In this document: piece by piece, positions 63,333 through 64,000 of the stretch
Numbering within the stretch: the stretch's first letter is position 1
Layout of the letters: each line of letters opens with the position of its first letter
Assembly (NCBI GenBank): GCA_018266075.1
Contig: JAFEBB010000035.1
Coordinates: 1 to 64,000 of the forward strand
DNA: 64,000 bases
Direction of reading: 5' to 3'
Source of the DNA: Deltaproteobacteria bacterium
Lineage (GTDB): Bacteria; Myxococcota; Myxococcia; Myxococcales; SZAS-1
Translations under genes and position numbers: made by a program
Notes under the pieces: model-generated
The model's database searches: none
The model's input: the letters and a program-made list of their open reading frames with translations, nothing else
Told to the model about the DNA's origin: nothing

Positions 63333-64000
63333 TCAGTTCTCGGCCTTGCCGTCGATGTAGTCCTTCGAGCGCTCTTCGGTGGTAGCGCCTTCCCAGGTCT
63401 CACCGGGCGCGAGCTTCCAGTCGTTCTCAACCTGGATCTCCCACTTGTAGTTACCGGAGATGTCCGCGCCGTTCGGCGAGCGCGAGCTCACGGTCATGGT
63501 GAGCTCCATCTTCTGCGCGTTCGAGGGCACCGGAGGCAGGTTGTAGTAGCCAATCACCGCCTGCGGCGGGAACTCCGCGATCCAGCGCTCCGGGTAGTCC
63601 ACCTTGATCTCCGGATCGCCGGCCACCGGCATCTCCGCGGCCACCTTGCCCTTCTCGTCGAAGAGCTTGATGTTCATGCCCGAGAAGCTCGCCGCGGTGT
63701 TCATCTTGCTGATCGTCTCGCCGCTCGCCTGACGATCGCGCTGCATCTGGCGCTGTGCGCCCCAGAGCACGAGGTCGATGCGGAAGCCCTTCTGGCCGTC
63801 GGTGCGCTTGGCGATCTTCAGGAGGTCCAGGCGCAGCGAGTTGCTCGTGGCCGTGTAGACCGGGTTGTACGCGCGATCCTTCAGCGCGTTGAAGGTGGTC
63901 TTCACCAGGTCATAGTACTGCTTCTTCAGCTCCACATCCTCGGCCTTGGCCTTCTTCTTCTTGCCGCCGCCGGCCGGCGCCTTGCCCGAGAGCTCGTCCT
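63333..64000 (-). CDS. Hypothetical protein (5' end outside window)
   Basis: The frame is open to the window edge, so the start is missing; at least 221 residues are encoded. An Ala/Gly/Lys-rich stretch (GGGKKKKAKAEDVELKK) is followed by a soluble domain (YNPVYTATSNSLRLDLLKIAKR, GFRIDLVLWGAQRQMQRDRQ, ISGNYKWEIQVENDW). A GTG at 63935 could be an internal start, but the upstream frame also looks coding. Not recognised. Confidence 0.65.
   Translation of the reverse strand, partial: DELSGKAPAGGGKKKKAKAEDVELKKQYYDLVKTTFNALKDRAYNPVYTATSNSLRLDLLKIAKRTDGQKGFRIDLVLWGAQRQMQRDRQASGETISKMNTAASFSGMNIKLFDEKGKVAAEMPVAGDPEIKVDYPERWIAEFPPQAVIGYYNLPPVPSNAQKMELTMTVSSRSPNGADISGNYKWEIQVENDWKLAPGETWEGATTEERSKDYIDGKAEN

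Overview
The window is high-GC DNA with dense coding and short gaps. It most likely comes from a myxobacterium (Myxococcota, Cystobacterineae-like). The best evidence is a complete Frz chemosensory locus in Myxococcus xanthus order: frzA-frzB-frzCD-frzE-frzG-frzF on the minus strand, with frzZ divergent. A cytoplasmic FrzCD, a FrzE carrying a fused receiver, a FrzF carrying a TPR-rich tail, a PilZ-containing Ser/Thr kinase, many Cys-rich or Ser/Thr-rich lipoproteins, and sphingolipid genes agree with this. No rRNA, tRNA or CRISPR array was seen.

Layout. 0-2.6 kb: two single-pass membrane paralogues of unknown role (the first cut by the window edge). 2.7-9.5 kb: thiolase, a PRXL2/SelU-like redox protein interrupted by an in-frame TGA (probable selenoprotein), prepilin peptidase, FHA-GGDEF cyclase, MerR regulator, rhodanese, MoeA and two hypotheticals. 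9.6-12.7 kb: a Tat-signal subunit paired with a GMC oxidoreductase, then a lipoprotein. 12.7-22.5 kb: aldehyde dehydrogenase, outer-membrane protein, XRE/DnaJ pair, class IV aminotransferase, SpoIID-like lipoprotein, TonB-like protein, Ser/Thr kinase-PilZ protein. 22.6-30.4 kb: lipid genes (PlsB, PAP2/Aur1-like enzyme, serine palmitoyltransferase, GNAT-type ceramide synthase candidate) and small secreted proteins. 30.4-35.3 kb: YbeY, 7TM-HD phosphodiesterase, Omp85-like barrel. 35.4-43.4 kb: the Frz locus. 43.4-54.2 kb: ZIP transporter, alcohol dehydrogenase, MFS transporter, murein endopeptidase, radical SAM protein, lipoprotein, alanine dehydrogenase, ECF sigma/anti-sigma pair. 54.3-63 kb: YbaK, methyltransferase, methylmalonyl-CoA mutase large subunit, and a lysine-degradation operon (kdd-kamD-x-kamE-x-x-kal) with three small secreted-protein genes interleaved.

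Most notable. (1) On the minus strand at 4413-3877 the sequence reads FVRHFG-TGA-MHCREL, that is U-x-x-C in a SelU/PRXL2-type protein, with a SECIS-like hairpin whose GG-containing loop lies 26-29 nt after the TGA. (2) A 481-bp element (62845-63325) has 35-bp inverted terminal arrays of a TTCCTGG heptamer and encodes only a four-helix-bundle (23S rRNA IVS/Avd-like) protein. A gene-less palindromic copy lies between frzCD and frzE, and a fragment lies between frzE and frzG. (3) A sphingolipid gene neighbourhood. (4) Several genes have sigma70-like -10 boxes only 6-8 nt before the start codon, which suggests leaderless mRNAs.

All family assignments come from reading the translated sequence; no database search was run.
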